A DNA stretch of 64,000 nt. It comes from Mesobacillus maritimus (lineage in GTDB: Bacteria > Bacillota > Bacilli > Bacillales > Cytobacillaceae). The DNA lies in assembly GCF_023715205.1 (NCBI RefSeq), contig NZ_JAMBNR010000018.1, positions 1 to 64,000 on the forward strand, read 5' to 3'. The notes beneath the pieces were generated by a model, which worked only from the letters and a program-made list of their open reading frames with translations, had not been told where the DNA came from and ran no database searches. A program made the position numbers and the translations under genes. Below are positions 27,676 to 35,805 of this stretch, piece after piece; position 1 is the first letter of the stretch; each line of letters starts with the position of its first letter.

Positions 27676-28512
27676 CTATTTGATTCCTGTATTGGTTACG
27701 CTTTTCACAATATGTTTGTTTGCTAATAAGAAGATGACGATTGCTGGAATCGTCGCAATCACAGTGGAAGCCATCATTTTCGCCGGGTTGACGAAGTTTG
27801 AACCTTGAATCAAAGTCGCAATCCCAAGCGTAATCGTCTTCATCTCATTTGAGTTGGTAACAAGTGATGGCCAGAGATAGTCATTATAAATCGCAAGGAA
27901 TGTAATAACAGCTAATGTCATGGCAACAGGTTTAATTGCTGGGAAAATAACATGATAAAGAATTTGCCACTGGGATGCACCGTCAAGATATGCCGCCTCC
28001 TCCAAATCCTTTGGAAATGCCAGCAAGAAATTATAAACCAAGAAAACACCCATTGTACTTGCTGTATAAGGCATAATCAGTGGAATATAGCTGTCTAAAA
28101 GCCCTACTTCTTTAAACATATAAAACGCTGGGAACAAAGTAACAATTCCCGGAATCGCCAAAGCTGCAAAAATCATTCCTAAAATCACTTTTTTACCTGG
28201 AACATTTAAGCGCGCTAATGAGTAGGCCGCTAGAATGTCGACGACAACAACGATAATTGTCCCAACGGCTGTAATGACGGTTGTATTAAATAACCAGCGG
28301 AAAATCGGCGCTTCGGATACAGATGTGAAAATGCCGGTATAATTTTCTAACGTCCAAACTTGTGGTAAAATGCTTGAACTTGCCATGGACTCACTCAAAG
28401 TTTTAAAAGAGGTGAACACCATCCAGATAAGCGGTAAGAGAAATAATATCGCAATGATTGTAGCTAAAATTAAGAGCGGAATTGCTTTACGCGTTGATCT
28501 TTTCATCTTCAT
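27676..28512 (-). CDS. carbohydrate ABC transporter permease, MalG type
   Basis: The 278-residue inner-membrane protein has six hydrophobic segments and the EAA loop (EEAAYLDGASQWQILYHVIFPAIKP) that contacts the ATPase. It pairs with the MalF-type permease ten bases upstream. No ATPase gene is present, so an MsmX-type shared ATPase presumably energises the importer. Confidence 0.93.
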   Translation of the reverse strand: MKMKRSTRKAIPLLILATIIAILFLLPLIWMVFTSFKTLSESMASSSILPQVWTLENYTGIFTSVSEAPIFRWLFNTTVITAVGTIIVVVVDILAAYSLARLNVPGKKVILGMIFAALAIPGIVTLFPAFYMFKEVGLLDSYIPLIMPYTASTMGVFLVYNFLLAFPKDLEEAAYLDGASQWQILYHVIFPAIKPVAMTLAVITFLAIYNDYLWPSLVTNSNEMKTITLGIATLIQGSNFVNPAKMMASTVIATIPAIVIFLLANKHIVKSVTNTGIK

Positions 28513-28522
28513 TCACTTCCTT

Positions 28523-29416
28523 TTAGTCTGTCTTTCGATAGGACAACCAGTATTGAAGACCAAGAATGACGGTCATGATGATCCCCATTAACAGGGCCAT
28601 AGCAGAACCAATACCAAGCTGATTCATTCCAAATACGGATGTTTGAATATTCATGATCAAAGAGTTCGTGGATTGTTCCGGACCACCATTGGTAATCAAT
28701 CGGGTCTGTCCATAAAGGTTAAAGGAAGCAATCACGGTCATAATCACGATGAAGAAGCCAACATTTTTTATCTGAGGGAAGGTAACATACCAGAATTTCC
28801 CCCATGCACCAGCTCCATCTAAATCAGCTGCTTCATAAAGGGAGCTGTCCACTTCATTTAATGCGTTAATAAACAGCATCATGTTAAAACCAATCGTCCA
28901 CCATACAGTCGCAATCAAAATCGTTAACCAGGCATATGGTTGCTCACCAAGCCAGTTTACCGCTTCCTTCATTCCAAGTGACATCAATACATTATTGATA
29001 AAGCCACCATTATTGTTAAAGAGCCATAGAAAAATGGCTGAAACAGCTGTTACGGAAATGGAATAAGAAATAAAGAAAATCGTTCGATAAATCGTTTTGA
29101 ATTTATCAGGAAGATTGTCAATAATTAACGCTAATCCTAATGCAATCAGGACCAAGGGTGGAACACTAATCACAACAAAGTACAGCGTATTTTTTAAACC
29201 CGTCATAAATAAATCATTGTAAATCGTACCGGACGTGAGAATCATTTTATAGTTATCAAGGCCAACAAAACCTAAATTCCCCGCAGACACGTTCCAATTG
29301 TGGAAACTAATCCATATTCCTAAAACTAGCGGTAGAGCCCAAAATAACAAGAAGAAAATGATAAATGGGGAAACCATGAGTACCGACCAAATTTTATAGG
29401 AAGCTCCTTTATACAT
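28523..29416 (-). CDS. carbohydrate ABC transporter permease, MalF type
   Basis: The 297-residue protein has six hydrophobic segments and the EAA loop YEAADLDGAGAWGKFWYVTFPQ. It forms the heterodimeric channel with the MalG-type partner. It lies about 180 bases after the binding-protein gene, separated by two hairpins. Confidence 0.93.
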   Translation of the reverse strand: MYKGASYKIWSVLMVSPFIIFFLLFWALPLVLGIWISFHNWNVSAGNLGFVGLDNYKMILTSGTIYNDLFMTGLKNTLYFVVISVPPLVLIALGLALIIDNLPDKFKTIYRTIFFISYSISVTAVSAIFLWLFNNNGGFINNVLMSLGMKEAVNWLGEQPYAWLTILIATVWWTIGFNMMLFINALNEVDSSLYEAADLDGAGAWGKFWYVTFPQIKNVGFFIVIMTVIASFNLYGQTRLITNGGPEQSTNSLIMNIQTSVFGMNQLGIGSAMALLMGIIMTVILGLQYWLSYRKTD

Positions 29417-29491
29417 CGTTTGTCCTCCATTCGAAAGAACGCTTCGTCCTTTCCCGTTTGTTTCAATTGTTTATATATCTCTATTAGAAAT

Positions 29492-29527
29492 AAAGAGTGG
29501 ATCTCTCTGTTGTAGACACCACTCTTT
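29492..29527. promoter_or_regulatory. hairpin upstream of the MalF-type permease
   Basis: AAAGAGTGG and CCACTCTTT form a nine-bp stem around an 18-base loop. With the hairpin at 29547-29585 it probably reduces read-through from the binding-protein gene. Confidence 0.5.
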
Positions 29528-29546
29528 CATAGTCTTCAAATTTATA

Positions 29547-29585
29547 AGGAAGGAATGGCCCATTTTCACAGAGCCATTCTTTCCT
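29547..29585 (-). terminator. partial terminator after the sugar-binding protein gene
   Basis: AGGAAGGAATGGC and GCCATTCTTTCCT pair over 12 of 13 positions. The minus-strand tail is only moderately T rich (TTATAAATTTG), which suits partial termination and would give more binding protein than permease. Confidence 0.65.
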
Positions 29586-29593
29586 GTTTACTC

Positions 29594-30874
29594 TTACTGC
29601 TGTGGAGCAGTAGCAGCGATTTGCTTCGCCATTTCTGTAGCTTTCTCTAATTCTTTCATTAATGCATCTGTCGTTAACTTTTCAGTTGTAACCACTTTAC
29701 TAAATACAGATTCATTCATATAACGGATTTGCTCTCCAAATTGGTAAACTTGTGGAGCACTTACATAATCGTCAAACTGTTGAGAGTTTTGGTACGCAAT
29801 TTGATACTTCTCTTGTTCTGCAGTGACTTTTTCTAATGTCGGTAAATGGACTGGAGCTTGTCCACCATCTGCCCAGTTGATTAAGTTTTCAGGTGTATAC
29901 ATAAACTTTAAGTATTCTGCAATACCCGCTAATTTTTCTTCATCTTTCACATTTGCAGGAAGAGCAATTGTGTGAGAGTTACCATAGGCAGCAAGCTGTG
30001 ATCCAATTTGTGGAATCGGTGCTACACCAAGGTTATCGCCATACTTTTCTTTCGCACCACCGTAGAACCAAGGTCCTGTAAGAGCTACTGCTGTTTGATA
30101 CGCTTTTCCTTCTTGTGCTTCTTTCATAAATGTTTGGAACTCACCATCTAAGCCAAGACCTGCTGGTGAAACTTTATCTTTCCAAACCATATCATGGAAT
30201 TGCATTAACGCTTCTGCATACTCCGGTTGAGCAAAATTCAAGTAACCATCTTTTTCTAAGTCAATCCCATTTTGTGCGGCAATCATTAGCATATAAAATT
30301 CAACCAAGCCACTTGAAGGTACGCCTAAAGCATACAGATCTTTGCTTTGAGCTTGAAGCTCATCGTTAATTTTTACTAAATCTTCATATGTTTTTGGTGC
30401 TTCTTGGACAAATTCTTTGTTGTAGAACATAGTTAGTGGATGGATATCTAGCGGAACCGCATACATGGTATCGTCTAGTTTGACCGTATCGATACCAGCT
30501 TGATGGAAATCAGTTTCAGCAATACCAGCCTTTTCAAGCACTGAAGACATGTCTTGAATTAGCCCATCTTGTTTATATGTCTCAAGGTTATTGCCATGGA
30601 TAACAACAAGATCATATTCACCAGATTTAAACTTTGTATAATGATCTTTCTCTTGTAGTTCAACTACTTCGTACTTATCTTGTGAAGCATTAAAGGCGTC
30701 GGTAATCTTTTTCATATAAGCTCCGTCCCCACCAGTAAAACCATTGATGAAGGAAATTTGAACTTTCCCATTTTCGCCTTTTCCTGAATCAGCGGAATCG
30801 CCGCCTCCAGAACAACCAGCTAAAACTAAAAATACTGTTACAACTAGCGCGAGCCACTTTGATATCGTCTTCAT
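29594..30874 (-). CDS. sugar ABC transporter substrate-binding lipoprotein
   Basis: The 426-residue SBP family 1 protein starts with KTISKW, a hydrophobic core and a VLAGC lipobox followed by a Gly/Asp/Ser-rich tether. Sequence such as LNDELQAQSKDLYALG and ALTGPWFYGG suits an oligosaccharide binder. It delivers substrate to the MalF/MalG pair downstream. ATG 30874 is used, with AAGGGGGAA about nine bases upstream; the open frame extends to 30937 across the cre site and is rejected. Promoter architecture matches that of the GH2 gene. Confidence 0.92.
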   Translation of the reverse strand: MKTISKWLALVVTVFLVLAGCSGGGDSADSGKGENGKVQISFINGFTGGDGAYMKKITDAFNASQDKYEVVELQEKDHYTKFKSGEYDLVVIHGNNLETYKQDGLIQDMSSVLEKAGIAETDFHQAGIDTVKLDDTMYAVPLDIHPLTMFYNKEFVQEAPKTYEDLVKINDELQAQSKDLYALGVPSSGLVEFYMLMIAAQNGIDLEKDGYLNFAQPEYAEALMQFHDMVWKDKVSPAGLGLDGEFQTFMKEAQEGKAYQTAVALTGPWFYGGAKEKYGDNLGVAPIPQIGSQLAAYGNSHTIALPANVKDEEKLAGIAEYLKFMYTPENLINWADGGQAPVHLPTLEKVTAEQEKYQIAYQNSQQFDDYVSAPQVYQFGEQIRYMNESVFSKVVTTEKLTTDALMKELEKATEMAKQIAATAPQQ

Positions 30875-30918
30875 GCTGTGGTTCCCCCTTTTATTTATCT
30901 TCCTTCTTTCAGAACACT

Positions 30919-31004
30919 TGAAAGCGCCTTCAACCATATAATAGTATATACAAGTAAGTCAGTCAATATTTTTTACTAAAATTTATCCTGAGTATTTTAG
31001 TAAA
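30919..31004 (-). promoter_or_regulatory. binding-protein operon promoter with paired operators and cre
   Basis: On the minus strand TTGACT (30966-30961) and TATTAT (30943-30938) are 17 bases apart. TTTACTAAA (30972-30980) and TTTAGTAAA (30996-31004) lie 24 bases apart above the -35. A cre, TGAAAGCGCCTTCA (30919-30932), overlaps the start region. Confidence 0.8.
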
Positions 31005-31237
31005 TAAAAGAACGAAATCAACTTAGATACCTTTCAGGGGTCATATTTTTGTTCTTAAACATCTATTCCTCCATAAACTAGACCTTCCAGTTCATATCTA
31101 GATAAGGTTTAGCACTTATCATTCTTATTAGCAGAACTCTCAAAAATTCTGAGTTATCCAAAGCAGCTTAGTCTTGTTGCACCACCTAACTATTCATCCT
31201 TCCTTATTAGTAAAAAAAGGAGGTAAAACCAAACAAA
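31005..31237. other. intergenic region, no gene supported
   Basis: AT-rich spacer upstream of the sugar-transport promoter. AAAGGAGG at 31216 resembles a ribosome site but no open frame follows. Nothing else recognised. Confidence 0.5.
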
Positions 31238-31279
31238 AAAAACCTCATCTTACTGATGAGAAGCTTTGGCGAGGTTTTT
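31238..31279. terminator. terminator hairpin at the aprX side
   Basis: AAAAACCTC and GAGGTTTTT arms enclose an inner CTCATC...GATGAG pairing. The right arm runs into the first family A unit. Confidence 0.65.
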
Positions 31280-31353
31280 CGACAAATCCCGGGGCGTCCC
31301 TGTGACTTTTTCGTGTAGTTTCGACAAACCCGGGAATGTTCTTGCGACTTTTC
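31279..31353 (+). repeat. family A pair, one intact and one degenerate unit
   Basis: The intact unit is 31279-31313; the degenerate unit 31321-31353 reads TCGACAAACCCGGGAATG then TTCTTGCGACTTTTC. The following G+T tract covers the aprX 3' end; the 120 bases 31381-31500 count as G 49, T 43, C 18, A 10. Confidence 0.85.
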
Positions 31354-31354
31354 T

Positions 31355-32638
31355 CTAAGTGTACAGTCTTCCGGCGTCTAGGTAGCCGTTGCCTTGGTCG
31401 TTGGCTGGTTGTCCTAGGTCTTGGCAGGCGCGGATGAGTTGTTGTTTGATTTGGTCGGGGGTTTGGTTTGGGTTGTTTTGGAGCATTTGGGCGACGACGC
31501 CTGCGCAGATTGGGGTGGCCATTGAGGTTCCGGATAAGGAGAAATAGTTGGAATCAACACGCGCTGAACTGTTGATTTTATCTAAGAAGGAGTTTGGTGC
31601 TCGTAACGAAATAATATTGACGCCTGGGGTGATGAGATCCGGTTTTATGAGGCCATCAATGGTTGGACCACGGCTTGAAAAGTCAGCAACAGTGTCATCA
31701 CTTCGGGTGATCGAATCATTGTCATTGGCAGCACCTACGGTAATGACTTTGGGACTGATTCCAGGACTAGCAATACTTGACGCACGCGGACCTGAGTTCC
31801 CAGCCGCCACACACACGACCATTCCACGATCCCACGCTCTCTCCACTGCCATCACAACCGGATCATCTGCTGCCGATTGAACAGCGTCGCTTCCAAGTGA
31901 TAAGCTTAGAACCTGAATGCCTATGGACTCTTGATTTTGAATGCACCAATCGACGCCGGAAATCACGGTAGACAGCGAACCTGATCCTTTTTTATCAAGA
32001 ACCTTGACGCCGACTAAAGTTGCTTCATAAGCTGGTCCTCTAAAGAGCCCACCGGATGCAGTCCCGTTTCCAGCAGCATCACCTGCACAGTGAGTGCCAT
32101 GACCATTGTCATCATAAGGGTCGGTCCGATCATTGATAAAATCTTTAAATCCCTTGATTCTCCCCTGTAAATCTGGGTGTGGATAGATCCCAGTATCAAT
32201 GATTGCGATTGTTACATCTTTCCCGGTTAATCCATTTTCTTGCAATTGATTGGCTCGGATGGCGGGTGTAGCCGTATCGAGGAGAGCAGTCACTTTTCGG
32301 TCATAATACACTTTCTTAATATGGCTACAGTTATCGAGTAAATGCTCCAATTTCTCAACACTTAAAGTCGTGGAACAACACGAAACTGTTGGATGCTGAT
32401 GCAAAGTACGTGAAGTTTCCTTCTTCACATCATTTACACCTAGCTCAAAACACCCCTCATTAAACTCAATTACGAGCGGCAACTTCTTCCCTTTCTTACT
32501 AAAAAATTCAAGAGGCCGGTGCAAAAAACACGGAACATTGCGGAATGGCTGATAGACTTTAAGTAGTTCTTGACGTACACTGCGATCTAGTTTATGTCCA
32601 TTTCGGCGAACCAGTTGAATCAGCGAATAACCAAACAT
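31355..32638 (-). CDS. aprX: intracellular subtilisin-like serine protease
   Basis: The 427-residue S8 peptidase has no signal peptide and matches B. subtilis AprX in length and in its MFGYS start. The triad is Asp in IIDTGIYPHPDL, His in DDNGHGTHCAG and Ser in SGTSMATPICAG, with the oxyanion Asn in AAGNSGP. A Cys-rich N-terminal region (about 1-130) precedes the catalytic domain. ATG 32638 is chosen because AAGGAAG lies six bases before it; the frame runs to 32671. The C-terminal 70 residues are Asn/Gln/Pro rich because the coding strand is C+A rich there, next to a family A repeat. Confidence 0.93.
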   Translation of the reverse strand: MFGYSLIQLVRRNGHKLDRSVRQELLKVYQPFRNVPCFLHRPLEFFSKKGKKLPLVIEFNEGCFELGVNDVKKETSRTLHQHPTVSCCSTTLSVEKLEHLLDNCSHIKKVYYDRKVTALLDTATPAIRANQLQENGLTGKDVTIAIIDTGIYPHPDLQGRIKGFKDFINDRTDPYDDNGHGTHCAGDAAGNGTASGGLFRGPAYEATLVGVKVLDKKGSGSLSTVISGVDWCIQNQESIGIQVLSLSLGSDAVQSAADDPVVMAVERAWDRGMVVCVAAGNSGPRASSIASPGISPKVITVGAANDNDSITRSDDTVADFSSRGPTIDGLIKPDLITPGVNIISLRAPNSFLDKINSSARVDSNYFSLSGTSMATPICAGVVAQMLQNNPNQTPDQIKQQLIRACQDLGQPANDQGNGYLDAGRLYT

Positions 32639-32882
32639 GTCCATCTTCCTTTCATAAAATTTTTTGTACAAGATATTTTATGCCTCTTTTTACTAGTGGA
32701 AATAGTGAAAGAGTACAATCATAGAGAAAAAGAGCAAATCACCTATTAAAATAGTAGATGAATGTCTCTAGTTGGCTATCTGCTAGGTTTGGCTATGCAG
32801 TTAATCCTACTATTTCTACTGGTGAGTTGGTAAGGAGAACTAGGTTTTGCATCGTAAAAGGAGAGTTCATCGAGATAAAAGG

Positions 32883-33215
32883 GCTTTAATTTTAGAGCCG
32901 TATTTGCGACGTCAACGGGCAGTGGTGCGATAAAAACATGGTTTTTCATTTTTTAAAGAAGTGTTTACCCTGACAATGGACTTTGCTTTTAGAGAAGTAT
33001 TTGAAGTGACAACGGGGCTTTATGTACCGAGCAGTGTACCGACGTCAATGGGGATTTCCGTTACGAGCAGTGTACCCGGACAACATGGAGATTTTCTTCG
33101 TTACGAGCAGAGGTAACGATTAGAACAGGGTTTTAATTTTAGAACAGTGATCGCTTGTAACAATAGGGATTTCCGTTACGAACAGTGTTTACGACATCAG
33201 CTCTGTCTTCACATC
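32883..33215. repeat. degenerate noncoding tandem repeat, about eight units of 37-40 bp
   Basis: Units begin with TTACGAGCAGTGTACC-like sequence, pass through GACAACAATGGGG-like sequence and end with ATTTTCG or TTTAAT. Clear starts are near 33026, 33060, 33100, 33140 and 33175, with more decayed units to the left. The phase drifts by a few bases, and stop codons occur in all frames. It fills the gap between aprX and the M28 aminopeptidase. Function unknown. Confidence 0.7.
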
Positions 33216-33245
33216 TGAAGATTGGACATACTTCTTTTAACCAAA

Positions 33246-33276
33246 AATAAAAAAACGCCGCAACTTACACGGCGTT
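33246..33276 (-). terminator. intrinsic terminator after the M28 aminopeptidase
   Basis: AACGCCG / CGGCGTT arms (33254-33260, 33270-33276) are followed on the minus strand by eight T. Confidence 0.85.
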
Positions 33277-33291
33277 TCCTCATCATTAATC

Positions 33292-34692
33292 CTATTTATT
33301 TAATGCCGGGACATCTTTCCGAACAACATCAAACAATCCAGAACCGATGACATCAAGGGCTGATTGCATTCTTTCTGGTGAAATATTGTCTTCAATCGTG
33401 TCTTGTGGTGTGTGATAAACTTTTTCAATATGATAGACAAGTGGACTCCAGCTATCGACTCCCATCCAGATAAATAGCGCAGCCGGGATGCCTGCTTGAT
33501 GGAAAGGAACATGGTCACTAGAACCAAATGTGCCTGGAAGAATATCAGAGTTTCCGAGACGCGCTCCTGCAGCAGTCGTGGAATCAGTGACAATGTTTCT
33601 GCTGCCATCTGGTGTCATCGCGTAAAGATTTTTAGCTGGCTCGTAACTTGTTGCAACCATATCCGGAACAAAGACCGCTTCAATCTTATCTTTTTGTTCT
33701 TGGCTTAGTTGATTGACGTAATGTCTAGCTCCTAGCAGACCGCGTTCTTCAGAACCAAAAGCGATAAACTTCAGTTCTTTGTCGGTGTTATATCCTTTGT
33801 ACACACGAGCTAGTTCTAGCATTAAGCCGACGCCAGATGCGTTATCATTCGCGCCCGGAGCACCAACGACACTATCATGATGCGCTCCTAAAATCACTTC
33901 TTTTGTATCTTTACTTTTCCCTTTCGGAGCTTTCGTTGCGATCACATTGACAGATTGTAGATTCGAGAATTGCTCAGCCGTTAGGCTCAGTTCAACAGGA
34001 CCTTCAGCGAGCTGTTCTTTTAACCATTCGCCTTGAATAAATGCCGCTCCGAAGACGGGAATATCGACTTTTTTATCTAAGCTTGGGTTGAAGGTTTGGC
34101 CGTAGTTTCCGCGGCTGCCGACAAGACTTTGCAGGATTACACCTGCTGCTCCAGCTTCAACGGCATTGTTGACTTGAGTACGGTAACCAGCTGTTGTGGC
34201 CGCTCTTGGCATGACGACAATTTTACCTGCCGTATCTGCTGGGAAATCGTTTAGTGATGATCCTCCATCAACGAAAATTACTTCCCCTTTTACAGCGTCA
34301 TCACTAACCTTTCCATTCGGTGCAGCCGCCATTTGCCAAGACGAGCCATCAGCAAACGCAACCTCAGCTATGTACTGGTCCGCCACTGGGAAGTATTGAT
34401 ATTCGACGTCGTATCCATAGCTTTTTAACGTATTATAAATATACTCTGCGGATTCTTTCTCTGCCGCTAGCCCACCAGGACGCGCGCCGATTTCTTCAGA
34501 TAAATACCGAACATGCTCAATCGCTCGTTCCGCATCGACTCTTGCAACAATCTTTTGGTCCTGCGAGTAAGATGATTTGCCACTAGTAGGTCCAGTTGTG
34601 TTTGCCGTTGCAGCCACACCAACGGTACCAAAAGCCATTGATACCGCTAAAAGTGAAGCCGCTACTTTTAACCCTTTTTTCCTCATCGCCAT
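33292..34692 (-). CDS. secreted M28-family aminopeptidase with PA domain (YwaD-like)
   Basis: The 466-residue exported protein has a signal peptide (RKKGLKV, hydrophobic core, cleavage near AATA), a PA insert (about 120-245) and the M28 zinc domain (about 255-460). Metal and catalytic residues are visible in GAHHDSV (His, Asp), ANDNASG, GSEERGLLG (catalytic and metal Glu), DMVAT and YHTPQDT. It releases N-terminal residues from peptides outside the cell. ATG 34692 has AGGGGG six bases upstream; a longer frame to 34710 includes that ribosome site and is rejected. Confidence 0.93.
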   Translation of the reverse strand: MAMRKKGLKVAASLLAVSMAFGTVGVAATANTTGPTSGKSSYSQDQKIVARVDAERAIEHVRYLSEEIGARPGGLAAEKESAEYIYNTLKSYGYDVEYQYFPVADQYIAEVAFADGSSWQMAAAPNGKVSDDAVKGEVIFVDGGSSLNDFPADTAGKIVVMPRAATTAGYRTQVNNAVEAGAAGVILQSLVGSRGNYGQTFNPSLDKKVDIPVFGAAFIQGEWLKEQLAEGPVELSLTAEQFSNLQSVNVIATKAPKGKSKDTKEVILGAHHDSVVGAPGANDNASGVGLMLELARVYKGYNTDKELKFIAFGSEERGLLGARHYVNQLSQEQKDKIEAVFVPDMVATSYEPAKNLYAMTPDGSRNIVTDSTTAAGARLGNSDILPGTFGSSDHVPFHQAGIPAALFIWMGVDSWSPLVYHIEKVYHTPQDTIEDNISPERMQSALDVIGSGLFDVVRKDVPALNK

Positions 34693-35050
34693 CCTAATCC
34701 CCCTTTTCATACTGTTTACTGATTTCGTGGGGCTTCTGTTCGATCCCCATTTATCTAGTAAACTTGTTAATACCCTACATAGCTTAATTCAAGGGGAATG
34801 TTGGCAACAAGATACGTTCTAACTATTTTTCTGAATATTCTAAATTAAGTATATGGGTATTTATTACCAAAGGCTCTATTCCTCAACTGAGCAGGATAGA
34901 ATAGACTTTCGTTCAAGCGATGATTCTAATGAGGATAGCTCTATTTCGCTAGGTTTAAAGGTTTTAGTGAAACCCATTTCGAAATATTACAGTTCAAGCG
35001 AATCGGTCCCTTGGTCTTACTGGTAGTACTGTATGTTTATGGTAAAATTA
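34693..35050. other. intergenic region, no gene supported
   Basis: Spacer between divergent genes. TTCAAGCGA occurs twice (near 34913 and 34993) in similar surroundings, perhaps the remains of a repeat. A TAAAAT -10-like box near 35043 may serve the 35082 gene. Confidence 0.4.
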
Positions 35051-35081
35051 GGATAGTTTTTTAAATAAGGAGTTTACTTGT

Positions 35082-35288
35082 ATGAAGGTTAAATCTAAAA
35101 TGTTTATTGCTTCCGTTCTTGGTTCCCTAGGGGTTGTCACCATTGCGTTTTTAATTGCTTCCGAAGCATACTTTAATAGCAAAGAGGTTAGTCTTGCCAC
35201 TGACAGATGTTTTGAAGACGGCGGCAGTCCAGTTGTCGAGCTTGCTGTGCTAAACCTGGGTTATACGTTTGAATGTAAGGGGAGTTAG
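35082..35288 (+). CDS. small membrane-anchored or secreted peptide of unknown function
   Basis: I do not recognise this family by name. The 68-residue product has a short basic N-terminus (KVKSK), a hydrophobic segment at about 8-27, then a 40-residue extracytoplasmic part with two Cys (in DRCFEDGG and FECKGS) that could form one disulfide. AAGGAG lies nine bases before the ATG, and a terminator follows, so it appears to be a real single-gene transcript. It may be a lipid-free secreted peptide or a single-pass membrane protein. Confidence 0.7.
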   Translation: MKVKSKMFIASVLGSLGVVTIAFLIASEAYFNSKEVSLATDRCFEDGGSPVVELAVLNLGYTFECKGS

Positions 35289-35395
35289 AAGTTTTCAGCT
35301 AAGGTCTTATAAATATAAAATAAGACGACGAATCTATGTTTTCATCGAATCACCATTCTTTATTTTTTGATATAGAATTAAAATTGATTAAATTG

Positions 35396-35440
35396 GGAGG
35401 CCTCAGCATTGCATAAGCTGGGGCCTTCCTGTTATTTTAG
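35396..35440 (+). terminator. intrinsic terminator after the small peptide gene
   Basis: AGGCCTCAGC and GCTGGGGCCT arms with a nine-base loop are followed by TCCTGTTATTTTA. Confidence 0.75.
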
Positions 35441-35490
35441 CCGCTTTTAACTTCCCCTCTTCTACAATATGAATAAAATGTAAATTACTA

Positions 35491-35507
35491 TTAATCTTCT
35501 ATTAACA
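35491..35507 (+). promoter_or_regulatory. possible distal Pho box
   Basis: TTAATC-N5-TTAACA has the 11-bp periodicity of PhoP sites. It lies about 300 bases before phoX, with family A repeats between. Confidence 0.4.
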
Positions 35508-35586
35508 CACTCTCGCCTCTTCCTATGAAAATTCTCCCAGAACATAACCCTCTTCCCTGCTCGTTTGATAGAATCCTGTTGTTTTT

Positions 35587-35655
35587 TCGACAAAAACCGG
35601 GGCGTCCCTGTGACTTTTTCGACATTTTCCGGGACGTCCCTGTGATTTTTTTGAG
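35587..35655 (+). repeat. family A pair upstream of phoX
   Basis: Units 35587-35623 and 35620-35655 overlap by the shared CGAC junction. The second has GGGACGTCCCTGTGA. Unlike most copies, no obvious G+T tract follows; the next 150 bases are the phoX promoter. Confidence 0.85.
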
Positions 35656-35677
35656 TCCTCCGCCCTATTTTTGCTAA

Positions 35678-35716
35678 TTTACAAAATTCTCGAACTCTAT
35701 TAACACCGTGTTAATG
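35678..35716 (+). promoter_or_regulatory. Pho box (PhoP-binding repeats) upstream of phoX
   Basis: TTTACA (35678), TTAACA (35700) and TTAATG (35711) fall exactly on an 11-bp grid; only the 35689 position is degenerate. This matches the direct repeats bound by PhoP in Bacillus and implies induction by phosphate starvation. Confidence 0.7.
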
Positions 35717-35805
35717 TTCTTTCTATAGAATTCCAAATGTAAGGTTGTTTTTACAAATTTCAACAAAAACATGCAAATGATTATAAAAAAGGGAGCGATT
35801 AATAC

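Noticed and set aside
30875-30937. N-terminal extension of the sugar-binding lipoprotein
   Set aside because: It covers the cre site and would place residues ahead of a clear lipoprotein signal peptide.
32883-33215. Tandem array as a coding repeat protein
   Set aside because: Unit length is not a steady multiple of three, and stops occur in every frame.
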